This document shows positions 1 through 14,373 of a stretch of DNA of 64,000 bases, piece by piece. The notes under the pieces were generated by a model. That model saw only the letters and a list, made by a program, of their open reading frames with translations. It was not told the DNA's origin and ran no database searches. How positions within the stretch are numbered: the first letter of the stretch is position 1; the number at the start of each line of letters is the position of its first letter. Source of the stretch: Pardosa pseudoannulata (taxonomy: Eukaryota > Arthropoda > Arachnida > Araneae > Lycosidae); contig CM063510.1 in assembly GCA_032207245.1 (NCBI GenBank), positions 44,489,913-44,553,912 on the forward strand. Reading direction: 5' to 3'. Made by a program: the position numbers and the translations under genes.

Positions 1-163
1 TAGCTATGAATTTTGTCTTTTATTTAAAGAAAATTTGAAAATTCATTGGAATTAAAAAGATTCCGAGAAGAGCACACACACACACAAAAATAAATAAATA
101 AATAAATAAATAAAAATTAACTTCTCTTTCCTGATTTTTAAAAACATTAATAACACATTTTAC

Positions 164-277
164 CTCAGACAGCTTCTTTTCTTCAACAGCTTTCTGAGAA
201 TTAAGTTGCCCTTTCATAGTTTCCAGCTCACTTGTCTCTCTTTCAAACTTCTCAACTTGTTTTCTTAATTTAGCTAA
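164..277 (-). CDS. SMC4: SMC4 coiled-coil exon, last one inside the window
   Basis: A 38-codon phase-0 exon between acceptor TTCTAG and donor GTAAAA. It ends in EEKKLSE. The spacing from the previous exon to this motif equals that in vertebrate SMC4 (from memory), so I see no missing exon between 3186 and 277. Further exons lie to the left of the window. Confidence 0.87.
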
Positions 278-1225
278 CTAGAATCAAAGTAAAAATAATA
301 AATAAATAAAAAATCTCTTTAGAATTTACAGAAATTTGATGTCATATCAGGGTAAAAGATTATTTAAAATAATAAAAATTTGAATAGCTAAAACAAGTGG
401 CAGATATATGCTAACAACTCTTTAAGCATCTCCTATATAATAATAGCCTAAGTTGTCTTTCCGTCTGTCCACGAATTTAGGAAGCAGTTGTACCTGGAAT
501 GGATACACGCATCCATATTGGATGTTTTATGAGTTAGGGTTAGCAAAATTCAAAGCGAGTTCGAAATCACCCCATCCTCCCCTTTTCGAGCATTTAATGC
601 TATTATTTCAAGCCTTATTCTATACTAAATTCATTATTGACAGGATGGCGAGGGCAGAGTGCAATATTTAAATTTCTGGACTGTTTTTACTTGACCCTTA
701 TATATTCTAACCATTTCCTTCACCATGTGTAGGCTGGCACATGGGGTAGAGTGTCTGCCCATTCGATCGTCGTACTTCTCAGGTTGATGGTTCTGCCCCT
801 GACGTAGCCGAATATTTCTAAACGTCTAATTAATTTAATAATTTCTGCTTCTTCTTTTGAATTCTTATTCCTAAAGTTGTTTTATTATTTTTAAAGTTTT
901 ATTATTTTTAAAATAAATTTTTACCATTTTTCAAATTTTTATGATTTTTGTTATTTTTATTTTATTAAAATCACTTATTACTATTATTACATCAAGCCCC
1001 ATTTTAAGAGCAAGCGATTAAATGTATCAATTTATCACATAAATAGGTAAAAATAACATTTTTTTTCTAGCATTATGACGTCATTCCTTTAACCATCTCA
1101 TTTAATCATTTATTTTAAATTATTTAAATATCTTCTGCATTATTTCCGTACGTTTTATCACTAAACTTAGATATTAAGTAAATTATTTTCTTAAGGTAAT
1201 ATTTTGTTGCAAAATACTTCTGAGC

Positions 1226-1273
<48 letters not shown>

Positions 1274-2819
1274 AACTCTGCCTCACAGGGTACTTTACAA
1301 TTTTGGAAAATTAAAAATTTAACTGATCCCGTCATATGACAGGCTATATGCTAGTATATTAAGAAACACCTTTTTTCTCTTTGAACTATAATTGCCTTAG
1401 CATATTTATACCCAAAATAACAATGTTATTACTTTACAGCATCTTTGATGATTTGGATATGGTAAAATTTCATTTTCAAAACACAATTTTAATTTCTATT
1501 ATTCTGTGGTGAAAATTAATCTAGATATTTATAACTAAAAGAAGTAAATGTTCTTTTCTAACGTTTCCATTAAAAGGGATCTTTATTAATTTCTAAAATA
1601 TTCTTGTTAAGGATGAAACAGATATCCAGTACCCAGCTATTTGGAACCTCAGTGAATATTCATGTTAAAGATCTGGGGGTGTTAATTTTTACCTTATATA
1701 ATTATTAATATCCTTCAAGACAGTATCATAGAAATATGAAAATTTTTTTCCTGCATACCATTATTAATAAACAAATTTAAACAGTTTGTGTAAATTAATA
1801 TTTTAAATTTAAAAAAAAATACATGTATGTTAAAAATTTATTATTTTGAAATATTTAAAGAAAAACTTAAAATCTGGTATTAACACATTTTAGTAGTTTT
1901 AGTACTGGATATCTGTATTCAGCAGACAAAAGAGTCCCAGATATCCAATATCTAATGAAATCCCTGTTTCATTCCTAACGATGCATAATTTTTTAAAAAT
2001 ATTACATTACTACAACAGATATGACATTTATGCAATTATTTTTGAGGTTTTCATATTTGATGATTTTTCTGAAAGGGTAATATCAAGCAAGATTGTATTG
2101 CTTTACTCCTATCTTTAATACAAATTGAAGTCTTTTCTTTGAAATTACATTTTTATTAATGATAACAGTGTAAGTTAAGTTAAGCATATATAACTAATTA
2201 AAAAAAGAAAGGTCAATTCCCCTTCTATTTAACTGTAAAATACATGCACAGGTATTTATAAATTAGTGGACAGATTAGAACTCATATTTTTCGCTCATTT
2301 TCTCAGAACTGAAAAAATTAAATAAACATAACAAAAACAATTTTTTTTTATGGATCAATAACCAAATTTTCATTATTCCATTCTATTATGTTTTGCAGGC
2401 ATGCATAACTGCCAACCTGGTTAAAAAGGAATGTGTAAAATAGGATAAGAATGACATTTTCTAAAATTATTTACATGAACTCATAAATAGCAATTTTCAC
2501 TGATAAATATTTTAGTGCATAACTGTATTTTAAGTTTTCACAAATTAATACATTTCATAAAACTAAATAATTTGCTCTTGAGCTGCAAATTGAAAAATTT
2601 TAATAAGGTTAAAAATTTGTATGATAAAATTTGACAAAATTTTTAGAACAGAAATATGAAACTGTTTAAATTTTGTTATACAATTTTTCAACACTTTGAG
2701 TGATAAAAATTATTTACAGTTAAAAGAATATCCAACTTAGTAGCAAATTAATTACTAGAATGCTATTCTAATGTTGAATTCGTGAAAGCAGTAATCAAAA
2801 CACTTATAAAAATTGTGGT

Positions 2820-2859
<40 letters not shown>

Positions 2860-5800
2860 TAGAAAACAGTTAAAATAGCAAAAAAAGATATATAAAACAT
2901 AAAGGGAAAAAAAGGGGGTAAAATGTGTAATAGCTGGCAGGTATGGAAATGTGGTTTATAATAACCCATGTCTTTTTCCAAAAAATTTTATACTTTTATA
3001 CACAAATATACAAATGCATTCAACATTACAAATCTGGAAGAATTATTTTTTTAATCTTTTGTCTATACATTTTGAGAAAACAGAAAATGAATTAAACCTT
3101 TTAATTTTTAACACCAATGGATTTTGCTTACAAATATAACTTTTCAAGCAGAATGAAAAATAAATGGGAAAAGTTTATTGCATACTTCCTCTTTTGTGGA
3201 AGTTAAACTATTTTCAATCTTGATTTTCTTAGCTCTGATATGCTTTATCTCTTCATGCATAGCAACATCTTGACGCTCTAGTTTTTTATACTCCTCTTTA
3301 TACTTTTCACATTCTTTGAGGTGTGTTTCCAGTTCACTAAAGGAAAGAAAATGTATGAACATGGTAAAATGTTATTAGTTTATAGATATTAGGTTTGGAT
3401 AAACACAAAAATGAAATATTAAAAAACAGAAAACTTTTAGATTATCAACAAAATTTATATATATGTGAGATGAAAGAAATAGCTCATTTCTTCCTTTATT
3501 TTTTTTAATTTCTGAAAAAAATTCTGTGTTTAACATCTGTATTTTTGGAACAAACCCACAAGAGGTTTCAGATCAGAATCATCCCTGAATTCCATTTTTA
3601 AGTGCCTGGAGTAACAATTATTTTCCCCCCCTCTTAGGTTCAGAAACAGGTTTAAGAGATTTCTCGTCACTACATTCGACAAAATTTGGGTTTCCCTTTA
3701 ATTTTGAAACTTTCATTATTATTCGCTAACTTTCAAACAGCTGTACTGCCAATAAATAGCCAAGGAGATTTTTTTTCCTTGGGGGGGGGGGGGAATAATC
3801 CCACAGAAAGAAAATATTAGAAAAACAAAAATGCTATCAAAACATAGGAAAGACGATATGTGTGATCTATTCTGCAGTTACATAACTTCGTAAATGTTGA
3901 GAAAGAAAAAAGGAATAAAAGGAGTAAATGGCTTTTTTAAAAAAAGGCGTGAATAGTTGAAAAAAGGAGGAATGCCGTGAAATAAGGGAAAAAAAAGTAG
4001 AGATTTCTAGAAAAAGAAGCACTGCGGTGTCTGGTTTTATTTAAAATAATTGAGTAATGTACCAACTGAGGCAGAGTTACCAAAGTAAGCTTTCTGAATA
4101 CACTCACTGCATTTTAAAATTTCACTGTTCATGCATATCATAATGTAAATTGACAATATAAAATAACAAAAATCAAAGATTTATACTATGAAATTGGTTA
4201 CACATTAATATATCAAAATAAAGATTATAATAACAATCAAATGAAAATGTACATCTGTAATAAACAGATATTACAGAAGACTGCAATTTATTATCCAATA
4301 GCTTTGGTATTCATACTATTATAAGAATTTGTGATTATTATGCACAAAGGAGGAAAAGGCATGAGTTTTAAAGCACTTTTCACAATTGTACAAACAGTGG
4401 GCTAATTAAACTGAAACCTACATAAAATAAACAGAATGGCTAGAAATATCAAAGTCAAGAATGGGATAAAACCTAACTAAAACTGCATTTTACCAACTTT
4501 TCCTTAAATTAACCAGCAAATTTTTAATGCTTATGAAAGATATAGTAAGTCCAAAGTACAGAAAACTAATATTGAACATTTTATTTATTAATCATGACAG
4601 TACTTAAAATAACCTTTTAAAAATTGAAACTGCACGATCAAAAATTATTGAACTTAAATTTGGAATTTAAAATTCCTGTTACTATCAATCATCTGAATCA
4701 GTAAATGGAAAGAAATGTTGTGTCATTATGTGAGCAAATATAAGAAAAATAAGTATTTGAAATTTTAAAATAATTCCTTATTGAAATCTTATTATATGAA
4801 GGATATAACTATTGACACGAGATAAAAATATAATTTAAAATAAGAACCTATTGATTTTTTCAAGATCATCTTCCTGGGATTTTCTTGAATTTTTTATTTC
4901 ATTGATTTCTGCTTTTAGCTTACTAAGCTTTTCAGCAAATTGCTTTTTACCTTCAACTACTTCCTCAAGTTCTTTCTCTGTCATCAATCTGAAAAATAAA
5001 ATTGATAATATTTCCTATGATCTATATGTGTTATAATTTGCAGACAAAATATTAAAAAAAAATGTATTACAAGTTTATCTATTTTCAATAAGAATGAAAA
5101 TTGTCAATCATAATAGTCAAATCAGTTTCTAATTTGGGTTCTATTAAATGCAATTTCCATGCCAATTCAATATATACTGAACCATTAAAAAAATATTAAA
5201 ATAAATATTTAACAAATACAGTAAAACTTCAATACAACAATACTGAAGGGACTTAAAAAAAATTGTCATTATAAAGGGATATATCATTATACTGATGTGC
5301 AATATAATTTCAATTTAAAAGACTTAATTTATGAATTGTTAGATATGTTTAGGTCACAATATTATAAAGTTAAATATAAACAATCAGTTAAATATTATCA
5401 ACATATTCAAATAATAAAATAAAAAATTTAAAAAATACAGGCATGCAATAAAATTTACATATCCCAAAAACTTATTTATTGAAAGAAAGTCCTTTTTTCT
5501 TTTTTACAGTTAAATAGTAATTAAAAAAGTATGCACAGAGTCTAAAGCACAAAATTTTTTTCCTACTATTTAGAAACTGAAATATCATTGTAGAGGTAAG
5601 GAAATAAATATCAGTCATGAGGGAAAACAATGTTTTACATAGGTCTATTTCTGCAAGGAATATTGTTAAATTGAGGGGACAGTAACATTGTGCACAAATT
5701 CAATGAGACCAAGAAATATTATCATTTAAAAGCAATTTATTGCTTATCGGGTATTGCTGTAGAAAGGTTTTACTGTATTTGATTAACAGCATACACGATG

Positions 5801-7245
5801 GAGGAAAAATAGCATTAACTACACAAGTGTCTTGACACATTAAAACATAAAAATGTGTGTAAATCTTTTACAATAACATGCAAGTTTATAATAAATTGAT
5901 TTCTTAAAGATTTATTAATATTCATTCAGTTGTTCAGAGCAAGACACATCTTTTCAATCAAAAGTTCTTCAATTTTGTGAATAAACTGATTGCTGTAGTT
6001 TGCACAGATAAGTTAAGTGATTTATACAAGAAAGTTAAACCTTTGTGCCAAAGTATGGCAATAAAAACAAAGCTAACATAAGAAATGAAATAATAAGGAA
6101 TTCATTTCTATTTGTGTTTAACATTGGCACTGCATTTATTATTATAATTTAAAAGATTTTCCTAAAATGTAGTTCAAATTTTTAATTTATGACCAAATAT
6201 AAATTAAATTTCAAATAATAAGAGTATTTGAAGACTGTTACAAGTAATGCACTACAATGCTTAAAACAACAATAAAAAAAAGTCTCTCTTTCAAAAAATT
6301 CTCAAATCAGCTTAAATTTGTACATCCTATAAGCATAACACAATGATATATTTTAAAGGTAATCTACTTACTTTTTAAATATATCACCATGTTTGAAAAA
6401 CATCACTTACTATAAATGTCTATAAAACAAAATTTTAGAGGTTTAAAACATTCTGAAAGAAAAATCAGAGGATTGTTATTCAGAATTTGCATATAGTAAA
6501 TTATTTACTTTCAAACAGGTATTGTTATATATTTTAATGAATAAAATTAATTTAGTTTTGAGCTATGACACTAATTTCATATTCAATAATTTCAATTCAG
6601 GTAAGGAAAAAAACATATGCAAGTGCCTGTATGTATACCGTTTGTAATGCAGCAAAGAATTTTCACTTAAAATCATTCTGTTTTCCAGTCTTAAATATTC
6701 AATAGCTTTGTTCATTGGTCCTTCTAAATCATCTTTTTCCTTTTCAATAAGTTTCAAATTGTTGAACTGTAACAAGAATAAAAAATACCCATTATTATCT
6801 GCATGCATGAAAAGGTTATTTTGAATTATATATATATATTACCTTTTCTTTTTTTTCCTCATTTAATTTGTCAAGTCTCTCTTTGAACTTTTGTATGGGC
6901 TCAATATATCTGTTTGAACCAATAATGTCTTCAATATATTCCAGCATGCCACATTCATGTTCATTGGGACCCTTTGGTTGCATTAAAGAGATGGCTTCAA
7001 TTTCACCCTAAGAAAGGATTGTAAAAGAAAATTACTAGGTGGTCATTTAATGTTCTTATAACATCAATAAAAGAATAATCAAGTTACTTATGTGTGATTT
7101 CCTGTACACTAGATGTAGATATTCCTGATTCCAAAATAAATCTGTCTAAATAAGGCTTAAGCATCAGAATTTGAAATCTGCTTGCAAAAATAATTCTCTT
7201 TCTCATTTTCTCAAGAATAAAAGGAGAAAACAAGCCAATCTCTCT

Positions 7246-7335
<90 letters not shown>

Positions 7336-10300
7336 CTTTATATTTGTCCATTATACAAATCCACAATTATTACTCAATTTAAACAAACTTTAGTATAATT
7401 AAGTTTTAAATTATGTAGATAAACACTATATATTTTATTTTGTTAAAAAAAGGCTTTTATTTTTTCCTATCATTTGTATTTTATAATTTTGGAAATGTAC
7501 AAACAATTTGAAAAAGTAAAAGCAAACTTTTTTTAGTCCTTTACTTCAATAACAGGAAATAAATATCTAGACAATTTATATTATAATTTAGCTGGAAACA
7601 AAATAACTTTATTATTCATTCTATATTAATGATATATCACCTGCTTCTTTTTGCCTCAAAGTAAGATACTTTACGTGAGTTAAATATTGTTTATGCCAGG
7701 AATCATTTTAATATTTTCTATATTATAATATTTTAGTCTATTTCTAGTTTAGTCTAGTTTTATAATATTCTAGTTTTAATTTTATGCTGAAAATTAAAAG
7801 AAAAGGTAAGTATTTTATTTCTTGTATGGAACAAGTTATATTATTTTTCAGTTTTTTTCATTTACTAATTATGTTAAACTGCTTTATTTTTAAAAGATTG
7901 TTTGTTTAAAAATTGCTTAAGGTTAATTTTTTAAATATAAATTTATACTTTCTTACATACATATATAAGGAATTATTTGTTTTCATGCATCTGAAATAAA
8001 TTTTGAAAGTGCATGGTCTGCACAAACAAATAATATTGTTAACAGAAATGGAATAAGTTAAATTTTGAAAGTTAGCATGATAAAAAGACAATGTAATAAA
8101 ATACAATATTTTTTAAAGATCTGTGTACTGCAAATATCATATGTGCCCTATTACTTTCTAACCACAACAAAGAAATTCAGAGGCTTTCCCCCAGTTTTTT
8201 TTTAATCCTTTGTAGCATCTAATGAAAATTGGAAGGCATTAAGAAACCTGGGGATTGGTGGGTGTGTCATGTAACAAGTATAATGTAAAAAAATAATAAG
8301 CAATTTTGATAATATTTTTTGTTGAAAAATCATATTTATATATTACAATGAAAACTTGTAATATATCTTTTAAAAATGTCCATTTATCTTACAAAAGTAA
8401 TAATACTGTGCAAAATTGTGTCCAAAAAGTGAAAATATTTCTACAGAACAAAAGATTATTTGTTAAAACAATGTAACTAAAGTTTGCAATTTCAACATGC
8501 AGTTTCATTTAAATATTGTATGGATCTATAACAGGCCTTGTATAATTCACAAAACTTTGTGAGCAACTTTGGAAATATATTTTATTCCAGTGGGCCCAGA
8601 GTGTGTGTGTGTATATATACACACAGAGCTCAAACTAACAGAATGTAAATATTAAAACCACTTCAGTGTTTATATCTTTTTTCTTTAAATTTCTAAAAAC
8701 TTACTTATAAATGTTTTTTTAATAATTTTCATTGTATAAACAATATACTTAAAATTTGCACTTTGCCACAAAGTTTTTGTGACTTGTGCAATTTAAAGTC
8801 ACACAGTAAAAAATAAAAATATAAAATTTTTTTAAATTAGAATTAATTGTAACTTTTGAATAACATTTATCTGACATTGGAATGTTTACATGATTTTTTT
8901 GGAAACACAGATCATATTAAAGACATTATAAAGGCTTCTTTAAAAAATTTTAATTTTTTTTACATGTTTTTCCTGAAAATTCCTAAAGTTTATATCACAG
9001 GAAATATAATTTTGCAAAAGGAATATAAAAGTGTAAATCAACTTTTTAAAAATTAAACTGAACAATTAAGTGAAGGAAATACTCTCTTACTGTGTATATG
9101 CAAAATATACCTACCGTTTTATATCAATAACTCAACAAAACTGACTAACATATTTACTATAATCAGCAGAATATTTGTTTCATTTACTAACTTCACAAAT
9201 TCTTCTACAGGCCAAAAAATTTTACATCCCTGGTAGAAAATATAATTTCTCATGGAAAATTTTCTACTATAGACTATAATCTGAAATTTGCTTCTAGCTA
9301 ATTTTGCAGTTTAGAGACAATATAAAACTTTAACTGAAATAAGAAAATATTCTGAAAATTAAAGAGTTAATACACAAATTTAAAAATAAAATTCAAGAAT
9401 GTAGAATGTTTCTAATCTTTAAAAGTTTTTCATCTGTTTCAAATTCAATCTTGGGAAAAAATTTTAATTTAGAATCATAGTTTATTTTTGAAGCTGAAAT
9501 ATTACCTGCCAGAATTTGACTTTAATAGATTATGAATAAATAATATGCTATTTACAGCTAATAAAGCAAACTAGATATGGTAAGCATTTTTAAGCGAAAT
9601 GGCAGTTTTTACCAGTCTTACAGTGGCTCCCTAAATAAACTGGAAGATTTAAACAACTGATCCCCAAATCAGGATAATGTTTCAAATTAATCACAACCAT
9701 CAGGATCTTGGGAGAAATAGTAACCATCTTTCCACCATAAGAGGATTGACATATTTCAAATTCTGTCGATTAGAAAGAATGCTTTTTTAGAATTAACTGA
9801 CAATACAGATAGATATCTTTATGCCAAGCAAGGTTGATAAGCTGTTACTCATTTTGCACCACCAGAGGAGCATGTGTAGCTTAACACCTTAACTGCTGCA
9901 GGCATGTCTTGTGCAATCAATGCTTTAACTGTTTGGGGCATATATATGACTTTTTGCAATGTTTTTTAGTACTTTCTTGATTGTCATTAAATACACTCAC
10001 TTATACAACAATTAACATATACAAGGTATACACATATGCATTATGGGACAGTTAATGCATCCAAGTACAAAGCATATATATGCGATCATGACAGTTATGT
10101 TAGCATAACAGCCCATTTTTCTGTTAATTAAAGCTTTTTTGAGCAGTTTTTTTGGTCTCCCACCATTTTTTTTTTTTTATTATTTTCTTCCAACATGGGA
10201 TCCGGGGAAGAAGAAAGTTCAATGTTCAAAAACTTGTTGGCTAATCACGATCAATCAGTAGGCAGTATACATGGATGAATCAGTGTTCGGTCTGTCACCT

Positions 10301-13300
10301 GCTGTTAAATATAAGTAAGCCAGGGTGAAGTATGGCGACACAGTTGATCGGAGCTGAGGTGAACGGAAACCTACTGGGGCAAATGGCAACATTCTAGGCA
10401 GCGAGGTACTTGATCCAGTAGATGGTTGGACAAAGGCAGTGTTTTTAGTCTGAGACTCATCCTAAAGCTGCCAGTATTTTATTTTATTTTTTGAGATCGT
10501 CGCTAGTTCGACATGAAGCTTTTACTTCCTGGTCAACATATTTAAAACATTGTGGATGTTTTATAGTCACCATATTTTGAAGAAATTGGAATTAGCTCTT
10601 TTTGGGAGGACAGTTTTGAGATGCAAGTTGCTTTGTATTTTTGCTTGTTTGCAAAGGGTAACTTCCGGCAAAGATAGTTCTTTTTTGTAATATTTTTTTC
10701 ATTCTTTTTTAAGACAGTATGTTGTATTTGTTATTTCTTAAAGTTTTGTTGTGGTAAACTAATGCCACTAAGTTAATTGTTACCTGTATATATATATTTT
10801 TTTTTACCTCCAAATAAATTATTGCTTTATTTTTTAACTGTTTCTTTTCTAGCCAACTCGAATTCCACTGCGTATATCTCTGCCATGCATACCTCTAACT
10901 AGGTGTTGGGGGTACCAAGTTAAGGTGTTAAGGAATGTTACAGATGCCAGGAACATTGCCCCTGCTGGGTTTTTGTAACTTAGAATCATGATTAATAAGA
11001 AGACCCACAAGCTTGGCCTGCCACTGCCAGAAATATTGTTTGGAAACTTGGAGGACATTGTGACTATGAACCCTTTTACATGCTCCAGCCACCATTCATA
11101 AGCACACAGGATATTTGGATAGCTAAAGTCTTAGACTCACAATCTTTCGGATATGAGCTTGACACCTTTGGCAATTGAGCTACTGTAGCTAGAAGCAAAA
11201 AAACTGTATTCTTCCATAACATAAAATTACATTTCACTAAATCAGAAAGACTTGCAATCATATGAAGGATATGTTACATAAGCACAAATGAACTAACCTG
11301 TAAAATTAAAAAACGACTGTGTTCTAAATCAATCCCATATTGTCGTAATCTAATTGCAACATCTTTATAAGGAGTACGCCTCCCATCCATTTCATAGTAA
11401 GATGTATCATCAGAAAAAGCTGTTCTCGACAGGACAAAGTTTGTATTTGGAATGATTTCATATGAACTACCCTGGAAAATTTTGATAATAAAAATACTAA
11501 TTAATACAAACAGATCATTCTATTAGAAAACATATAAAAATGCATAAAAAATGAATTCATTCAAAATATATAATTTAATGTATAGCAATTACTCCAAAAT
11601 TTTGTAAGATTAATACAAGAAAAGTTTTATACATTTTAAAACATTTGACACCTGTGATATATAATCAATCAAACTAAATTCTATAGATATTTGAGATAAT
11701 AGCAACTTTCACATAGTTACTGAATATCGTGCTTTGACAACATTTCACAGAAATAATTATCAACACTCTAACTTTTAAGAGAAACAAAAAAATTACAACC
11801 ACAATGTGACACTCAGTTTGGCTAACTTACATCATCGAGCTTGGACAGATAACTCAAAGAATCACTTTCATCTAGCTCTGAAATTTCTTTTTCTTACATT
11901 TATAATACATATAAACACTATCATATTAATACACTCTTTAGCTGCACCAACACTTTACTTCACAAACTTAAATAACAGCATCAGAAACTGATTAGTAACT
12001 GGAAATAACACAAAAGTAATTAGAAAACTGCAATTTTACAATAATGTACATGTAGAATATTTGGTTTCTCTTAATCAAAATACGTTTCAAATTTGTAATT
12101 CAAAAGGAGTATGGAATTTCAAACATTCCATGCTCCTTCTGAACTACAAATGGAATGGGACACAACATCATCATCCCCTAAAACTTCCAATTTTGAATCT
12201 CCTGAAAGTGAAGAAGAAAATCTTGTAACTCATCAAAAATTATGTCAACATGATGCATTAGCACACCCAAAATGATTATTTCATACCATGGAAAAAGTTA
12301 ATAAAAGCTCACCTGCTGAAAAATGATTGAGAAATATACATAGAAAAATTCATCGAAGTATAAAATAAACATCTATCATTTCATTCTTTACAAAACAGTG
12401 GGATAAACAACATTTTTTACATAGCGTACTAAAGATTACAAATTTAAATAACATTAAAAAAGGTTCATTTTGTTTCTTTTGTATTAATTAAATTATTGTT
12501 CTACTGTATAATAATTTAAAATTTTCTATCGTTATTCAAAACTTTTCATCAAAATTTTGATAATTCAATTATCAAGGATATTTTGCTTATCTGAAATGAG
12601 GCATTTTCCAACATTCCTGATTAATCAAGTCTACTGTATGTACATAAATATGTAATATGTAAAAAAAATTTCCTACAGTTCCTCAAAATTCTCATAGTTC
12701 ACATTCTATTTTTTAATCTTGACTTTCCCAGTCATCCAAATTAAATCAAGGATGTGATTCATTGCAATTAAATTCTTTCCATGCTTTTTAAAACCAAAAA
12801 CTAAATTAATTTTTGTTACATGCAGTCTTTCTTGCAGTTTTTGTAAACTAATGTCATTTTTCCCAAGAAAAACCAAGTACACTTATTACATGCAGATATG
12901 CACATTTTGAATACTCAAGTTTAGCTGCAATGTTTAACAATCTAAGCAAAGTTACCCTCTAAGGGTCTCTCTCATGAGAAGTTAAGTCACTCGATTAATA
13001 CCTCTTGAGGAAGAACTTTCTCACAGCAATGCAGACATAGGTTGATACTTGAATATGTGAGACATATCTGGCATCTCTCAGAGTATGTGATAATATAAAT
13101 AAAAGAATTTTTATAAAGCTTTTACATAATCTCCAGTTTCCTAGGTGAATGCTTTTTTGGTATGTCTGCATAAAGTCTAACACTACCAAACTCTGGCAAT
13201 CAAAAACATGAGCTATATTTCTGAAATGTTACATAAAAGAAAAAAAAACTTTTGACAGTTACACACACATATTTATACGAATATGTATCAATTATTATCC

Positions 13301-14328
13301 CTAAAATAGCTAGACTATTTTTTCCCTTCTAAATTTTTAATTCCTAATTTTCTTGCTAAAAAATATAAGATAAAGAAGTGTTATCCAACTTAAATTCTTT
13401 TACTCATTTTTCAAAACTAACACCAGAATAGATGCTAATTTTCTAACTACAGGCCACATTTTTCAGTTGACCTATTAAAATAGTATTGCTTCTGCAATAG
13501 TTTTATGTATGTGTATATTCTTGGCAGACTTTTTGCACTATACAGATGTTTGGTAGATCAATGTGCTATGTTCTTCAATAAATGTACAGTTCCACAAAGT
13601 TGGAATTCTTTTACTTTGCACCTTAATTAGGAGTTCTTTTTGCCCAGCAAGCATGAGCAAATTAAATAATAGGGACTAATTTTCCATGTAATTAGTGAAA
13701 ATATTTTCCCTTGTTACATATTTACATATAAGTATACATACAAATACACATTGCATTTACCTTATATTATCAACTAGATACAATTTATATCAGATATATA
13801 ATAAATGAAATAATAATCATACCTCTTCCTTGATCATAGAAAACTGAACAGTAACAGTACAACTTTTAACATTTGGATGTGCATCACTCTTATGAATAAG
13901 GTGACCCACTTTTTTTGATCGTATTTTCTTGGCTCGATAACCAAATACAAAAAGGAGGGAGTCAATAACATTAGATTTTCCACTACCATTGGGTCCAACA
14001 ACAGCTGTGAAATTCTATATAATTAAAGAAAAATATTTTTTAAAAAGTATATTCAAACTAAATGTCCATTTGAAAAATATTTTAAAACAACTACAGAACA
14101 ATAAGGAAATAATAAAGAAAAAAATAACTTAAACTTTTTAATGTCATAGTGTCTGATGAAGTTAATAGGACTAAAAGAGATATTCTATTCATTCTATTAA
14201 TTTCATTAATCTTTTGAACATACAAAAGTGGATATAATTATTAATTACATTTGAGTGAAAACGTTAAATTAAAAGAAATTGCATTCATATTTTTTCTTTT
14301 TTTTTTTTTACATTACTCAATCTTTATA

Positions 14329-14373
<45 letters not shown>

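Noticed and set aside
10849..11058. 69-codon minus-strand ORF
   Set aside because: Crosses the right end of the piggyBac-like element, so it is a chance ORF.
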